From NCBI RefSeq assembly GCF_047946665.1, contig NZ_CP172312.1:4402001-4466000 (forward strand): a DNA stretch of 64,000 nt. Direction: 5' to 3'. This DNA comes from Allohahella sp002354735. Its GTDB lineage: Bacteria; Pseudomonadota; Gammaproteobacteria; Pseudomonadales; Oleiphilaceae. Shown piece after piece: positions 47,538 through 56,119 of this stretch. Below the pieces are notes generated by a model, which was not told the origin of the DNA, did not search any database, and worked only from the letters and a program-made list of their open reading frames with translations. Each line of letters starts with the position of its first letter. The stretch's first letter is position 1. A program made the position numbers and the translations under genes.

Positions 47538-47664
47538 AGCAAGTTGCATTTTTCGCAGGATCGTATGACACCATGCTGTTCTGACTGCACATCGCCACGT
47601 TGCTTTACTCATAATGGTTTGAAAAATGCATGAGCCGATCAACATCACTTCGAGATTGGAATCC

Positions 47665-48489
47665 ATGTTGACTCGGCGCATTTATCTACCAACGATGGCG
47701 TTGACCGCCTTGATGCTCTGCTCACAGACCGCAATCGGTCAGGTCCTGGAAAATAAAGTTCTCACCTTTGGCGTTGTGCCCCAACAGGCCACTGAAAAAC
47801 TAGCCCGCGAATGGGTGCCACTCATTAACCTGTTGTCAGAAACAACAGGGTTAACTATTGAATTTGCAACAGCTCCGAGCATTCCTGAATTCGAGGCGCG
47901 GCTGGCTGAGGGCTTCTACGATTTCGCATATATGAATCCCTATCACTTTACGATGTTCAATGATGCTCCGGGCTATGTTGCCATTGCTCGGCAACGGGAT
48001 CATGTTATCCAAGGGATTATCGTGGTCTCTTCTGATCTTGGAATAGAGTCGCTAGAGGATCTATCAGGAAAAAACCTGGCGTTTCCCGCTCCCCGAGCAT
48101 TCGCCGCGACTATGATTCCCAGGACTTCCCTGGACGAGGCCGCGCCCGGGCATACGGCGACGTTCGTCAATTCTCACGACTCAGTGTATCAGTCAGTCGC
48201 TAAAGGGCTTTTTGCGGGAGGCGGTGGAATCGTCAGAACTCTGAACGAAGTTTCGCAAGAATTGCAGGACAAACTTAGGGTGTTATGGGTCTCCCCCGGC
48301 TACACGGGTCATGCTTTTGCAGCCCACCCCCAAATTTCAGCGAAGCTGCGCGGGAGCGTGCAACGGGCGCTGATTGATATGGCCTCTTCCGAAAAGGGAG
48401 CGCAGGTCATCCGCGACCTGGGAATGAATGGTTTCATCAATGCGGTCGACTCTGACTGGGACGATGTCCGAGCCTTGCACATTGAGTAG
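47665..48489 (+). CDS. PhnD-like periplasmic binding protein (LuxP-like sensor partner)
   Basis: A 274-residue periplasmic binding protein of the phosphate/phosphite/phosphonate (PhnD) type. The signal peptide is about 1-26 (LTRRIYLPTMALTALMLCSQTAIGQ before VLENK). The mature start LTFGVVPQQATEKLAREWVPL, the block FDFAYMNPYHF-like YDFAYMNPYHFTMF and the late AHPQISAKLRG are typical. The upstream ATG at 47626 lacks a ribosome-binding site; GGA precedes 47665. No ABC permease is present. The next gene is a hybrid kinase with a periplasmic domain, so this protein probably reports ligand to that kinase, as LuxP does to LuxQ. Confidence 0.82.
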   Translation: MLTRRIYLPTMALTALMLCSQTAIGQVLENKVLTFGVVPQQATEKLAREWVPLINLLSETTGLTIEFATAPSIPEFEARLAEGFYDFAYMNPYHFTMFNDAPGYVAIARQRDHVIQGIIVVSSDLGIESLEDLSGKNLAFPAPRAFAATMIPRTSLDEAAPGHTATFVNSHDSVYQSVAKGLFAGGGGIVRTLNEVSQELQDKLRVLWVSPGYTGHAFAAHPQISAKLRGSVQRALIDMASSEKGAQVIRDLGMNGFINAVDSDWDDVRALHIE

Positions 48490-48543
48490 ATTTCACAAAT
48501 GGCACCCGATGTAGTTGCTTTAGTGGAGAATGGAGCGCGATCA

Positions 48544-50817
48544 ATGTCATTCAAATGGAAGACGATTCTCGGCATCGCGGCGATAGAGCTGTTTTTCCTC
48601 TCCTTTTTAGTCTGGCAGGCCGCCCGCTTCATTCAGGGCCTGGGGGAGACCGAAATCGAAAAACGAGCGGACGATACCGTCATGCTGGCAGATACGGTTT
48701 TGCTGGACTCACTAATCGCCTATGACCTGGCAACAGCAGATGAGTATGTCAGGAAGCTCGGCGCGCTCAATGGTGTCGTCTACGTTACCCTGGAGCAACG
48801 GGGTAAGAAACTCGTCAGCATTGGCGAGTTTCCGGCCTCCGCGCCACCGCCGGACCAGGCTGTCGACAAGGTTAACGACGGGGTATACGACGTGGTACAC
48901 AAGCTTGAAGTCGAGGGTCAGACTCTTGGTTTGCTCAGGTTTGGCTTTTCCCTTGAGCAGTTATACTCGGTCACTTCGCAAGCCAAAGCGCAACTCTACC
49001 TCATTGCGCTGTTCGAGCTCATGCTCGTCGGCCTTTGCTCTTGGCTTTTGGCCCGGTATCTGACCAACCGCATTCTGCTATTGCAAAACGCCAGTGATAA
49101 ACTGCAATCCGGTGTTGCAGTTGAGCCGATACCTGTCGATGGGCGGGACGAAATCTCTGCAACCATTCGGGCATTTAATCAGATGTCGACCGCCTTGATC
49201 GAGCGCGAGCAAACTCTGAGGCTAACGAACAAGGAGCTCGAAAAAGCTTCTCAGGCAAAGTCGCGCTTTCTGTCTTATATGAGCCATGAAATCCGTTCTC
49301 CGATGAACGCGGTTCTTGGCTCGCTTGCTCTAATTCGCGAGCGGGGCAATTTCCAGAAGTCTGAACAGTACTACCTGGATCTCGCTCGCGATTCAGGAGA
49401 CGCACTACTCCAGGTGGTGAACGAGGTTCTCGATTTCTCGAAAATTGAAGCGGGGCACGTTCAGGTCAGACAGCAACCTTGTTCCTTGCGCGACTTGGTG
49501 CGGGCAGTTCAGTCGGCAATCCTCGCAACGGGCGTAAAGCCCAAAATCGGGCTTTACGCGGAATTTGAAGACGCTATCCCCTCCTTCATTGGAACAGATG
49601 GAGAACGTCTGCGTCAGATTCTCACTATCCTGGTGGATAATGCCTATAAATTTACCGAAGAGGGCCAAATCACTGTCTCCGCAAGTGAGGTCGAAGCGCT
49701 TCCGGGAGCCTCACACAGGCGGTTGCGTCTCGTCGTCAAGGATACTGGCCCGGGCGTTCCACACGAACTTGTTGATACCATTTTTTCAGAGTTTGAGCAG
49801 ACTGACGCTACTCGTGACTCGGGTTATGGCGGCATTGGTCTAGGTCTGGCAATTGCAAAAAGACTAGTGACTGGACTGGGAGGGAAAATATGGCTGGAGA
49901 GTGAGGTTGATGTCGGATCGGCATTCACTTTCGAAATACCGTTTGATGTTGTTGATAAATTGCCTTCGGAAGATATGTCCAGCGATCCGGCAGACCGTCC
50001 TGACTTAGAGGAAGGTGCCGCCGGGTCGTCCGGCCTCAAAATCCTGCTGGTCGACGATGTTGAAGCGAACCTGATAATAGGTGCAGCACTTTTGAGAAAC
50101 CGGGGCTACATCGTCGATGTCGCCCATGATGGCAAAGATGCTTTGAAACAGGCCGAAAAAACTGATTATTCGGTCATTCTAATGGATATAAGAATGCCAG
50201 AGCTCAACGGTCTGGACGCCACGCAGCGGATCCGAACATCAGGCAGGAGGAATTCGAAAACGCCCATCATTGCCCTGACAGCGAACGCCGAGAGATCCGA
50301 AATAGAGCGGTGCTTCCAGATAGGTATGAATGATTTCGTCAGTAAACCTTTTACCATTGAACGCCTCAGTCAGTCGATCGAGAAGTGTCTGAGTGAGCAT
50401 ACTCAGGAGGAGCAACAGATGCAGTCAAATACTGAAAGCCACCAGAACCCGTTGGTGCTGTCAGAGGACGTCTTGGAACAGTTGATAAAAGACACCTCCG
50501 CGGAAAATCTCCCGATGATGATTTCTGTCTTTATGAATGAAATCAAGAAGCGCCTAGAAGGTCTGGAAAAAGCCGAAGCGAGTAGTGATGAACTGGAAAT
50601 ACGTGAGCAGGCCCATGCTTTAAAGAGCAGTTCAGGCACCTTTGGCGGCCTCAGGCTCCAGACTGCCGCCAAGGAACTGGAAGAGTTGGCCAGTCATTCG
50701 AGCGCTTGTTCTGATGGCGACGCCATCACCAAGTTAAAGCAGGTAGCAGAGGAAACACTGGTCGCCTATGCTGACTATCGTGAACGTCTGAAGGCATCTC
50801 GAGCTATTGTCGAGTGA
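48544..50817 (+). CDS. LuxQ-like hybrid histidine kinase with receiver and HPt domains
   Basis: A 757-residue inner-membrane hybrid kinase. TM1 is at about 7-25, a small periplasmic domain at 26-148, TM2 at about 149-171, then HAMP. HisKA carries FLSYMSHEIRSPMNAVLGS (His248). The HATPase has GGIGLGLAIAKRL, the receiver has ILMDIRMPELNG and FVSKPF, and a C-terminal HPt domain has AHALKSSSGTFGG with its phospho-His. The ATG at 48544 has GGAG eight bases upstream. Having receiver and HPt in one chain means it can pass phosphate straight to the response regulator encoded next, which does the job of LuxU in Vibrio. Confidence 0.92.
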   Translation: MSFKWKTILGIAAIELFFLSFLVWQAARFIQGLGETEIEKRADDTVMLADTVLLDSLIAYDLATADEYVRKLGALNGVVYVTLEQRGKKLVSIGEFPASAPPPDQAVDKVNDGVYDVVHKLEVEGQTLGLLRFGFSLEQLYSVTSQAKAQLYLIALFELMLVGLCSWLLARYLTNRILLLQNASDKLQSGVAVEPIPVDGRDEISATIRAFNQMSTALIEREQTLRLTNKELEKASQAKSRFLSYMSHEIRSPMNAVLGSLALIRERGNFQKSEQYYLDLARDSGDALLQVVNEVLDFSKIEAGHVQVRQQPCSLRDLVRAVQSAILATGVKPKIGLYAEFEDAIPSFIGTDGERLRQILTILVDNAYKFTEEGQITVSASEVEALPGASHRRLRLVVKDTGPGVPHELVDTIFSEFEQTDATRDSGYGGIGLGLAIAKRLVTGLGGKIWLESEVDVGSAFTFEIPFDVVDKLPSEDMSSDPADRPDLEEGAAGSSGLKILLVDDVEANLIIGAALLRNRGYIVDVAHDGKDALKQAEKTDYSVILMDIRMPELNGLDATQRIRTSGRRNSKTPIIALTANAERSEIERCFQIGMNDFVSKPFTIERLSQSIEKCLSEHTQEEQQMQSNTESHQNPLVLSEDVLEQLIKDTSAENLPMMISVFMNEIKKRLEGLEKAEASSDELEIREQAHALKSSSGTFGGLRLQTAAKELEELASHSSACSDGDAITKLKQVAEETLVAYADYRERLKASRAIVE

Positions 50818-50840
50818 ACCATCCAACCAGGGAAGCGTCT

Positions 50841-52316
50841 ATGCCGAGTGAACATCGCCCAAGTGTGCTTTTGGTGGAAGACAGCCCCTCCAACGCAATG
50901 GTCTACCAGAGCTACCTCCAGAGTGCCTACTCTGTCCAGACGGCCCACAGCGGCTCCGAAGCTCTCGAGCTTCTAGCTCAGCATAAATTTGATGTTGTGA
51001 TCACTGACGTGCGACTGCCGGACATGAGCGGGCTAAGTATTCTGGATGGGATTCAGGCCGAGACACCATTACTGCCGGTCATCGTAATCACCGCTCATGG
51101 TTCGGTTGACTTGGTGGTTGACGCCATGCAGCGCGGTGCTAGCGACTTTATTTCCAAGCCGTTTGACAAGGCTCGCCTCGAGGTCACCCTTAAGAATATC
51201 CTTAAAAAGCAAAAGCTCGTAGAGACGGTTCAGCAGTACGAGAGAGTCTACAAGCGCGAGCAGTTCCACCGGATGATCGGTGCCTCACTGCCCATGCAGA
51301 ATGTTTACCGCATCGTGGAAAGCGCCGGAAAAAGCAATGCATCAGTTTTTATCACCGGTGAGAGCGGCACCGGGAAAGAGCTGTGTTCGGAGGCGCTGCA
51401 CGCAGAAAGTCCTAGAGTCAATGCTCCCTTCATTGCCTTGAACTGCGCAGCGATTCCCCGGGACCTGATAGAAAGTGAAGTGTTCGGCCACGTCAAAGGT
51501 GCTTTTACAGGCGCGTCCGCAGCTCGGGACGGTGCTGCCTTGAGGGCATCTGGCGGTACTCTGTTTCTGGACGAGATTGGCGAGATGCCGCTAGATCTTC
51601 AGAGTAAACTACTCAGGTTGATTCAATCTGGCACGTTTACACCGGTCGGGAGCAGTAAAGAGCTCAATGTGGACATTCGCTTCATATGCGCTACTAATCG
51701 AGACCCGCTGCGGGAAGTTCAAGAGGGGCGGTTTCGAGAGGATTTATACTACCGTTTGCACGTTATCCCGATTCACATGCCGGCTCTGCGGGAGCGTGGG
51801 AGCGATATAATGCTTATCGCCCACTCTCTGCTCAAGCAGTATGCCAAAGATGAAAAGAAGCAGTTCAGGAGCTTCAGCAGGGAAGTAGAAACTTTCTTTA
51901 TGCACTACGTTTGGCCCGGTAACGTCCGTGAACTAAGCAACGTTGTCAGAAATGTGGTGGTATTAAACGAGGGCACTGTCATTGAAATGTCTATGTTGCC
52001 TAGCCTGATGGAGGCTCCGCCGGTCAGGGATAGCCGGCCGCTTCTCAGTGAGCACAGTGCTCTTGTCAGTGCCGGAGCGGCAAAGCCAGTGGCCCTCGCC
52101 AATGAAGCTGCTGGACATCATAGCCCACTTGCCAACCCCGGCCACCAAGCGATCTTGCCGCTGTGGGTAGAGGAGAAACGCATTATTGAGGAGGCTATCG
52201 AGAAATGCGACGGCAATGTGCCGAGAGCGGCCGCCTTTCTGGAAATCAGTGCCTCGACCATTTATCGCAAGAAGCAGCAGTGGGATAAAGAGCAGCTCGC
52301 AGGCGAGTCAATGTGA
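50841..52316 (+). CDS. luxO: LuxO-like sigma-54-dependent response regulator
   Basis: A 491-residue NtrC-class activator. The receiver has phospho-Asp56 in VVITDVRLPDMSG and Lys106. The AAA+ domain has Walker A GESGTGKE (173-180), the sigma-54 contact loop GAFTGA (220-225), Walker B LFLDEIG, and RFREDLYYRLHVIPIH. The Fis-type helix-turn-helix reads NVPRAAAFLEISASTIYRK. The whole protein, including LPLWVEEKRIIEEAIE and the recognition helix, follows Vibrio LuxO far more closely than NtrC. The start is ATG 50841 (GGGAAG upstream) rather than the overlapping GTG at 50814. LuxO-type sites occur at its own 3' end and elsewhere in the cluster, so it is the likely regulator of the Tad genes. Confidence 0.9.
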   Translation: MPSEHRPSVLLVEDSPSNAMVYQSYLQSAYSVQTAHSGSEALELLAQHKFDVVITDVRLPDMSGLSILDGIQAETPLLPVIVITAHGSVDLVVDAMQRGASDFISKPFDKARLEVTLKNILKKQKLVETVQQYERVYKREQFHRMIGASLPMQNVYRIVESAGKSNASVFITGESGTGKELCSEALHAESPRVNAPFIALNCAAIPRDLIESEVFGHVKGAFTGASAARDGAALRASGGTLFLDEIGEMPLDLQSKLLRLIQSGTFTPVGSSKELNVDIRFICATNRDPLREVQEGRFREDLYYRLHVIPIHMPALRERGSDIMLIAHSLLKQYAKDEKKQFRSFSREVETFFMHYVWPGNVRELSNVVRNVVVLNEGTVIEMSMLPSLMEAPPVRDSRPLLSEHSALVSAGAAKPVALANEAAGHHSPLANPGHQAILPLWVEEKRIIEEAIEKCDGNVPRAAAFLEISASTIYRKKQQWDKEQLAGESM

Positions 52317-52317
52317 A

Positions 52318-52330
52318 TTGCATTCTGCAA
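52318..52330. promoter_or_regulatory. LuxO-type upstream activator site of the EAL gene
   Basis: TTGCATTCTGCAA matches the LuxO palindrome at 12 of 13 positions. It begins two bases after the luxO stop codon and lies 60 bases before the sigma-54-like promoter at 52391. Confidence 0.65.
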
Positions 52331-52390
52331 ATCCATTTTGCTGCGCGTCAAGAATCTTATGTAACTAACTGAAAAGTATGATCTAAATAG

Positions 52391-52407
52391 TTGGCATGCT
52401 AGATGCT
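52391..52407 (+). promoter_or_regulatory. sigma-54-like promoter of the REC-GGDEF-EAL gene
   Basis: TTGGCATGCTAGATGCT has GG and GC correctly spaced and differs from consensus at only three non-dinucleotide positions. Predicted start of transcription is near 52418. This leaves a short leader with GGAG six bases before ATG 52444, and it places the earlier in-frame ATG (52396) inside the promoter. Confidence 0.65.
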
Positions 52408-52443
52408 GGGTCTTTGACAACAGGTTTTCCACCGGAGATTGTC

Positions 52444-54567
52444 ATGGCTGCCACCACCTCATTGACCGACGCTCAACCAGCGGTTGCACCACAGCGCTAC
52501 CGTCTTCTGATTGTAGACGACGACCTCGCCGTTCGAATGGTCTCGCGCTTGGCGCTTTCCAAAGCTGGCTTCGGAGTTACTGAAGCGTCGGATGGATATA
52601 CGGCGCTCAGCTGGCTGGCCTCCCACAAATTCGACGCCATATTGCTGGACGCGCGCATGCCGGGTATGGATGGGTTTGAAACCTGTCGTAAAATGCGGGA
52701 ACAACTCAATGGCGCAGCTGTCCCGATTATTATGGCAACGGGCCAGGATGACGACGACTCTATTGATGCTGCTTTCGAGTCCGGTGCTACGGATTTTGTC
52801 GTGAAGCCTCTGAACTGGCGAATTATCTCTCAGCGCTTAAGCTCTCTCATCAGCGCCAGTGCGGTGAAAAAACATCTTGAAAATCGTAGCCATCAAATTT
52901 CGTCCATGTTGAAAACTTCATCAGAAATCATGCTGCTGCTCGACTCTGACGGGATCATACAGGGCACCCACCAGATCGAGCGGCTGCCCGCTGAGCTGAG
53001 AGCACAGCTGCTTGTTCGTAGGGATTTTTTCCAATCTCTCGGCGAGACATTCTCTGATTCTGTGATGGTTGCCTGGGCAGCGGCGAAAAGCACGCAAGCG
53101 TGTGAAAGATTCGTTATCGAGTACTTTGCAGACGGAAACCGGGAGTCACTTCAGGGGAGGTTTGTACCGGGCGCAGAGGGCGAGTGGCTATGCCTACTGC
53201 AGGGCCAGAGCGCTGCCCTTGACTGCGAGCCGTTAGCATATAAGGACTCCGTAACTGGAACTGCCAATGAAAGGCGGCTGTTAGAGGAGCTCAGAGCTCG
53301 GCTACGGGAAGACCGGGAAACGAACACGCAGACCGCGGTTTTGCGCTTTTCGGCGTCGGACTTGCGTAAGTTCGAGCCGACCATCGGCCGCGATGGAGCG
53401 GCTAAAGTTGCTCAAGTGATTGTCGAAAGACTGGAACTCGGTCTTGATAGCTTTCTCAGCACATTACCGGTCGAGACTAAGCGCCCTGAGTATCTGATTG
53501 CGAGGCTATCCGAATCGGATTACGTCATTGTGCTTTCGGCCCTTTACGATTCGGAGTTTATCGATAATCTCGCAACGCTCCTACTACGACGGGTTTCGAC
53601 CAGCATTGAGATCAGTAACTACCTTCTCGGCATTGACTGGGTTGTCGGCGTTGCGGATACGAGTGAAGCCTCCCCCACCACCGATGGTCTGTTAACGGCG
53701 ACTGCCTACGCTATTCAGTCAGATTTTCAATCCTCCAATGGTCTCCGGGTGCATCGATATAACGCTGCGCTCAAAGCACGTATTAGCCTTGATGTCGAGA
53801 TAGAGCGTCTTCTCAGACGGGATATTGCAGATGGTGTTCTCGAAATGTACTACCAACCGAAATATGACCTTTCTGACCGATCGCTCATTGGTATGGAAGC
53901 CCTGATTCGGTGGCACAACGCGGAGATGGGGTTTGTCTCGCCTGCGCAATTCATACCGATTGCAGAAAAGTCTGGGTTGATTATTTCTCTCAGTCATCTG
54001 GTAGTGGAGAGGGTCTTTGATCAGATAGTCGCCTGGCGAGAGGAGGGATTTGAAGTTGTCCCTGTTTCGATAAATATCTCCGGCATTCATCTGAACACTC
54101 GAACGATTGTGGAAGAGTTTAGGGCTGGCCTTCAACACCATCGAATTCAGCCGCAACTGGTCGAGCTGGAGGTCACCGAAAGCATTATGGTGGATGGCAT
54201 GAGCAAGGCATTCAAGAACCTGACTGACCTGCGCGATATGGGTATTCGGGTCGCCATTGACGATTTTGGAACAGGCTACTCCTCACTCAGTTACCTCAAG
54301 AACTTGCCGGCAGATTGCCTGAAAATTGACCGTAGTTTTGTCCAGTCTATCACCTCGGACCCGACTGCAGAGGCAATTGCGAGGGCCATCATTACCGTAG
54401 GCCACGATGTAAACCTTCATGTGATCGCTGAGGGCGCAGAAACCGCCGAGCAACTCGAAAAACTGACAGAGCTGGGCTGTGATTCAGTTCAAGGCTATTT
54501 TACGGGTAAGCCTGTTCCCAGTAGCCAATTCCGCATGTTTTTTGCAGGATCACTTCTAGCGAGCTAG
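52444..54567 (+). CDS. REC-degenerate GGDEF-EAL c-di-GMP phosphodiesterase
   Basis: A 707-residue soluble response regulator. The receiver has LIVDDD, phospho-Asp69 in AILLDARMPGMDG and Lys121. A central segment is GGDEF-derived, but the active-site loop reads SESDY (356-360), so cyclase activity is not expected. The EAL domain is intact: EALIRW (Glu485), the metal ligands in SINISG and LEVTES, DDFGTGYSS, EGAET and QGYFTGKP. It should hydrolyse c-di-GMP to pGpG under receiver control. It lies directly after luxO with its own sigma-54-like promoter and LuxO-type site, and has a strong terminator after it. The likely phospho-donors are the neighbouring hybrid kinases. Confidence 0.92.
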   Translation: MAATTSLTDAQPAVAPQRYRLLIVDDDLAVRMVSRLALSKAGFGVTEASDGYTALSWLASHKFDAILLDARMPGMDGFETCRKMREQLNGAAVPIIMATGQDDDDSIDAAFESGATDFVVKPLNWRIISQRLSSLISASAVKKHLENRSHQISSMLKTSSEIMLLLDSDGIIQGTHQIERLPAELRAQLLVRRDFFQSLGETFSDSVMVAWAAAKSTQACERFVIEYFADGNRESLQGRFVPGAEGEWLCLLQGQSAALDCEPLAYKDSVTGTANERRLLEELRARLREDRETNTQTAVLRFSASDLRKFEPTIGRDGAAKVAQVIVERLELGLDSFLSTLPVETKRPEYLIARLSESDYVIVLSALYDSEFIDNLATLLLRRVSTSIEISNYLLGIDWVVGVADTSEASPTTDGLLTATAYAIQSDFQSSNGLRVHRYNAALKARISLDVEIERLLRRDIADGVLEMYYQPKYDLSDRSLIGMEALIRWHNAEMGFVSPAQFIPIAEKSGLIISLSHLVVERVFDQIVAWREEGFEVVPVSINISGIHLNTRTIVEEFRAGLQHHRIQPQLVELEVTESIMVDGMSKAFKNLTDLRDMGIRVAIDDFGTGYSSLSYLKNLPADCLKIDRSFVQSITSDPTAEAIARAIITVGHDVNLHVIAEGAETAEQLEKLTELGCDSVQGYFTGKPVPSSQFRMFFAGSLLAS

Positions 54568-54599
54568 TAAATTGCAATAGAGGATTATTAATTTAATAG

Positions 54600-54622
54600 G
54601 ACCATCTTTGATGGTCTTTTTT
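54600..54622 (+). terminator. intrinsic terminator after the EAL gene
   Basis: GACCATC (54600-54606), loop TTT, GATGGTC (54610-54616) and six Ts make a standard Rho-independent terminator 33 bases after the stop. It isolates the following pilin operon. Confidence 0.9.
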
Positions 54623-54680
54623 CGTTGCTTTTGGTTCTAGCTCCAGGACTGAATTCTTCTTTATCTCTATGCAATTAGGT

Positions 54681-54693
54681 TTGCATCTTGCAT
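54681..54693. promoter_or_regulatory. LuxO-type upstream activator site of the pilin operon
   Basis: TTGCATCTTGCAT matches the LuxO palindrome at 11 of 13 positions. ATGCAA at 54669-54674 followed after six bases by TTGCAT (54681-54686) repeats the spacing of the half-sites in the divergent site near 47530. It lies 84 bases before the promoter. Confidence 0.55.
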
Positions 54694-54777
54694 TCCAATA
54701 TCCAGTGTAAGCGGAATGTCTGTTATAAAATAATAATAAATATTCATAAGTAATTGTTTATACTTAGAGAATAAAAG

Positions 54778-54794
54778 TTGGCACGTTTAATGAA
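54778..54794 (+). promoter_or_regulatory. candidate promoter of the prepilin-like gene (sigma-54-like -24, poor -12)
   Basis: The -24 element TTGGCACG is a perfect match, but the -12 region is ATGAA, with GA where GC is required. A consensus TATAAT at 54798-54803 offers a sigma-70 alternative, though without a good -35. The 50 bases upstream are very AT-rich and could bend or bind IHF. The pilin gene starts about 55 bases downstream. Confidence 0.4.
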
Positions 54795-54858
54795 CTATAT
54801 AATATGTGAGGCGCAGGTCACACAAATAAAATATATTATCAAATGAGAGGTACTGATA

Positions 54859-55239
54859 ATGAAGAATATTCAGGTTAGCCCATTGGCATCCAGGCAAGGT
54901 GGATTTGTTCTGACAACCGAGTTGGTCCTGCTTTCCACCGTTCTAGTCACCGGACTGGTTGCGGGTATGGTTACTATGAGAGATTCGCTCACTGCTGAGA
55001 TGGAGGACGTTTCTGAGGCTATCGGCCATCTGGATCAAACTTACGCCTTCAATGGCATCGTCAATGGCGAGAAAACTGCAGCGGTCGAAGGGTCGGTTTT
55101 CGGAGACTCTACAGACTCCAACGCTGGTGATGACGTCGAGTTCACCTTCGTAGCAGCGACGCCCGTGGAAGGTGGTTCCACAACGGCGAGCCTCGGATCT
55201 TCTGCCGCCGCCAACACCGGCACTGTCTCGGCTCCTTGA
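54859..55239 (+). CDS. small prepilin-like protein, candidate major pilin
   Basis: A 126-residue protein. A short basic leader ending SRQGG is followed by FVLTTELVLLSTVLVTGLV, a hydrophobic helix with one glutamate, as in type IV and Flp prepilins. If cleavage follows GG, the glutamate is at mature position 6, not the usual 5. The rest is acidic, Thr/Ser/Ala-rich and low in complexity. GAGAGG lies about eight bases before the ATG. It precedes cpaB in the operon and takes the place where Tad loci usually encode Flp, so a structural pilin is the best guess. The 387-residue protein at the far end of the cluster has the same N-terminal design. Confidence 0.65.
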   Translation: MKNIQVSPLASRQGGFVLTTELVLLSTVLVTGLVAGMVTMRDSLTAEMEDVSEAIGHLDQTYAFNGIVNGEKTAAVEGSVFGDSTDSNAGDDVEFTFVAATPVEGGSTTASLGSSAAANTGTVSAP

Positions 55240-55308
55240 TTTGAGAACCCAATGGCCGCGGTGGATTCCTGTCGCGGCCATAGAAGCTCATATTCATTGG
55301 GGGTCGAC

Positions 55309-56064
55309 ATGAACAAGAAATTCACAGGAAGCACAACTGCCGCAATCAGCATGTTTCTTATTTCTGGCGTTCTTGCCAGTGTGCTGGGGGTCCGTCAAGT
55401 GGAACGAATCACCACTCACGAGGTCCTGGGCATTGCCGGCAATTGGCCTGCGGGAGTCAGCATAGAGCCTACGATGATTCAGAAGGTACGGGTCGATAAA
55501 CAGGTTACGGGAATAAAAGATCCAGCGCGGTTATTAGGAAAGCGGCTCGCCAATGACAAAAAACACGGTGAGATTTTCCGTCGAAATGAGCTCGCAACTC
55601 CCCCGCGTTCTTGGCTTGCTCAGCAAGTTCCAGAAGGGAAGGTTCTCTATACCATGAAGCCGCAGCCCGGCGCTATTCCTCATAGCCAACTGCGCAACGG
55701 CGACCTCTTCGACGTACTGGCAACTGGCCCAAAAGGAGTTCGGACTCTAGCTAGAGACGTTCGTCTGGTGGGTGTTATGGGGGGTAAAAACGGCCGAGAG
55801 CTGCCCGCGGGCAATCTTGCATCGGTATCCGGTCCTGCAAGTCGGCTCGCATTCTCAATGGTTGTAGCCATTGCACCCGAATATGTGTATCCCTTGGCAA
55901 GCATTCGCTCTTCAGATGTTGTATCTATCGTTCTTCACGGATCTGGTCATTCCAGCTCAGATTCCGATTCGCGTGTCAGCATTGAACCGGCGCCCACGCA
56001 TCGAAATATTGAGATTGTCGCTGGGTTGATTAGACGGCAAGTTGCCGTTCCTATGAACGATTGA
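55309..56064 (+). CDS. cpaB: Tad pilus assembly protein CpaB/RcpC
   Basis: A 251-residue periplasmic protein anchored by one N-terminal helix (AAISMFLISGVLASVLGV). A SAF-like domain (about 45-120; AGVSIEPTMIQKVRV, GKRLANDKKHGEIFRRNEL) is followed by a beta-rich domain with LRNGDLFDVLATGPKG and ARDVRLVGV, the pattern of CpaB. The open frame starts at 55252, but ATG 55309 has GGGGG five bases upstream. CpaB supports the outer-membrane secretin in Flp pilus assembly. A terminator follows after 31 bases, so prepilin and cpaB form one short unit. Confidence 0.82.
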   Translation: MNKKFTGSTTAAISMFLISGVLASVLGVRQVERITTHEVLGIAGNWPAGVSIEPTMIQKVRVDKQVTGIKDPARLLGKRLANDKKHGEIFRRNELATPPRSWLAQQVPEGKVLYTMKPQPGAIPHSQLRNGDLFDVLATGPKGVRTLARDVRLVGVMGGKNGRELPAGNLASVSGPASRLAFSMVVAIAPEYVYPLASIRSSDVVSIVLHGSGHSSSDSDSRVSIEPAPTHRNIEIVAGLIRRQVAVPMND

Positions 56065-56095
56065 ATTGTTCTTATAATTAAGATCCCCTTCATCT

Positions 56096-56119
56096 GACCG
56101 CACTGCGGTCTTTTTTTTT
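56096..56119 (+). terminator. intrinsic terminator after cpaB
   Basis: GACCGC (56096-56101), loop ACT, GCGGTC (56105-56110) and nine Ts. The last bases of the T-run overlap the first base pair of the LuxO-type site that serves the next operon. Confidence 0.9.

Noticed and set aside
47581..47604. A possible sigma-54 promoter for the binding-protein/LuxQ/LuxO-like operon, suggested by CCACGTTGCT before the gene.
   Set aside because: With TTGCT as -12, the bases at -24 are not GG, so the essential spacing fails. The operon's own promoter is not identified.
47394..47626. A Qrr-like small RNA downstream of a LuxO-type site.
   Set aside because: The sites found lead to protein genes with short leaders. 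I see no separate hairpin-plus-T-run unit of about 100 bases in these intergenic regions.
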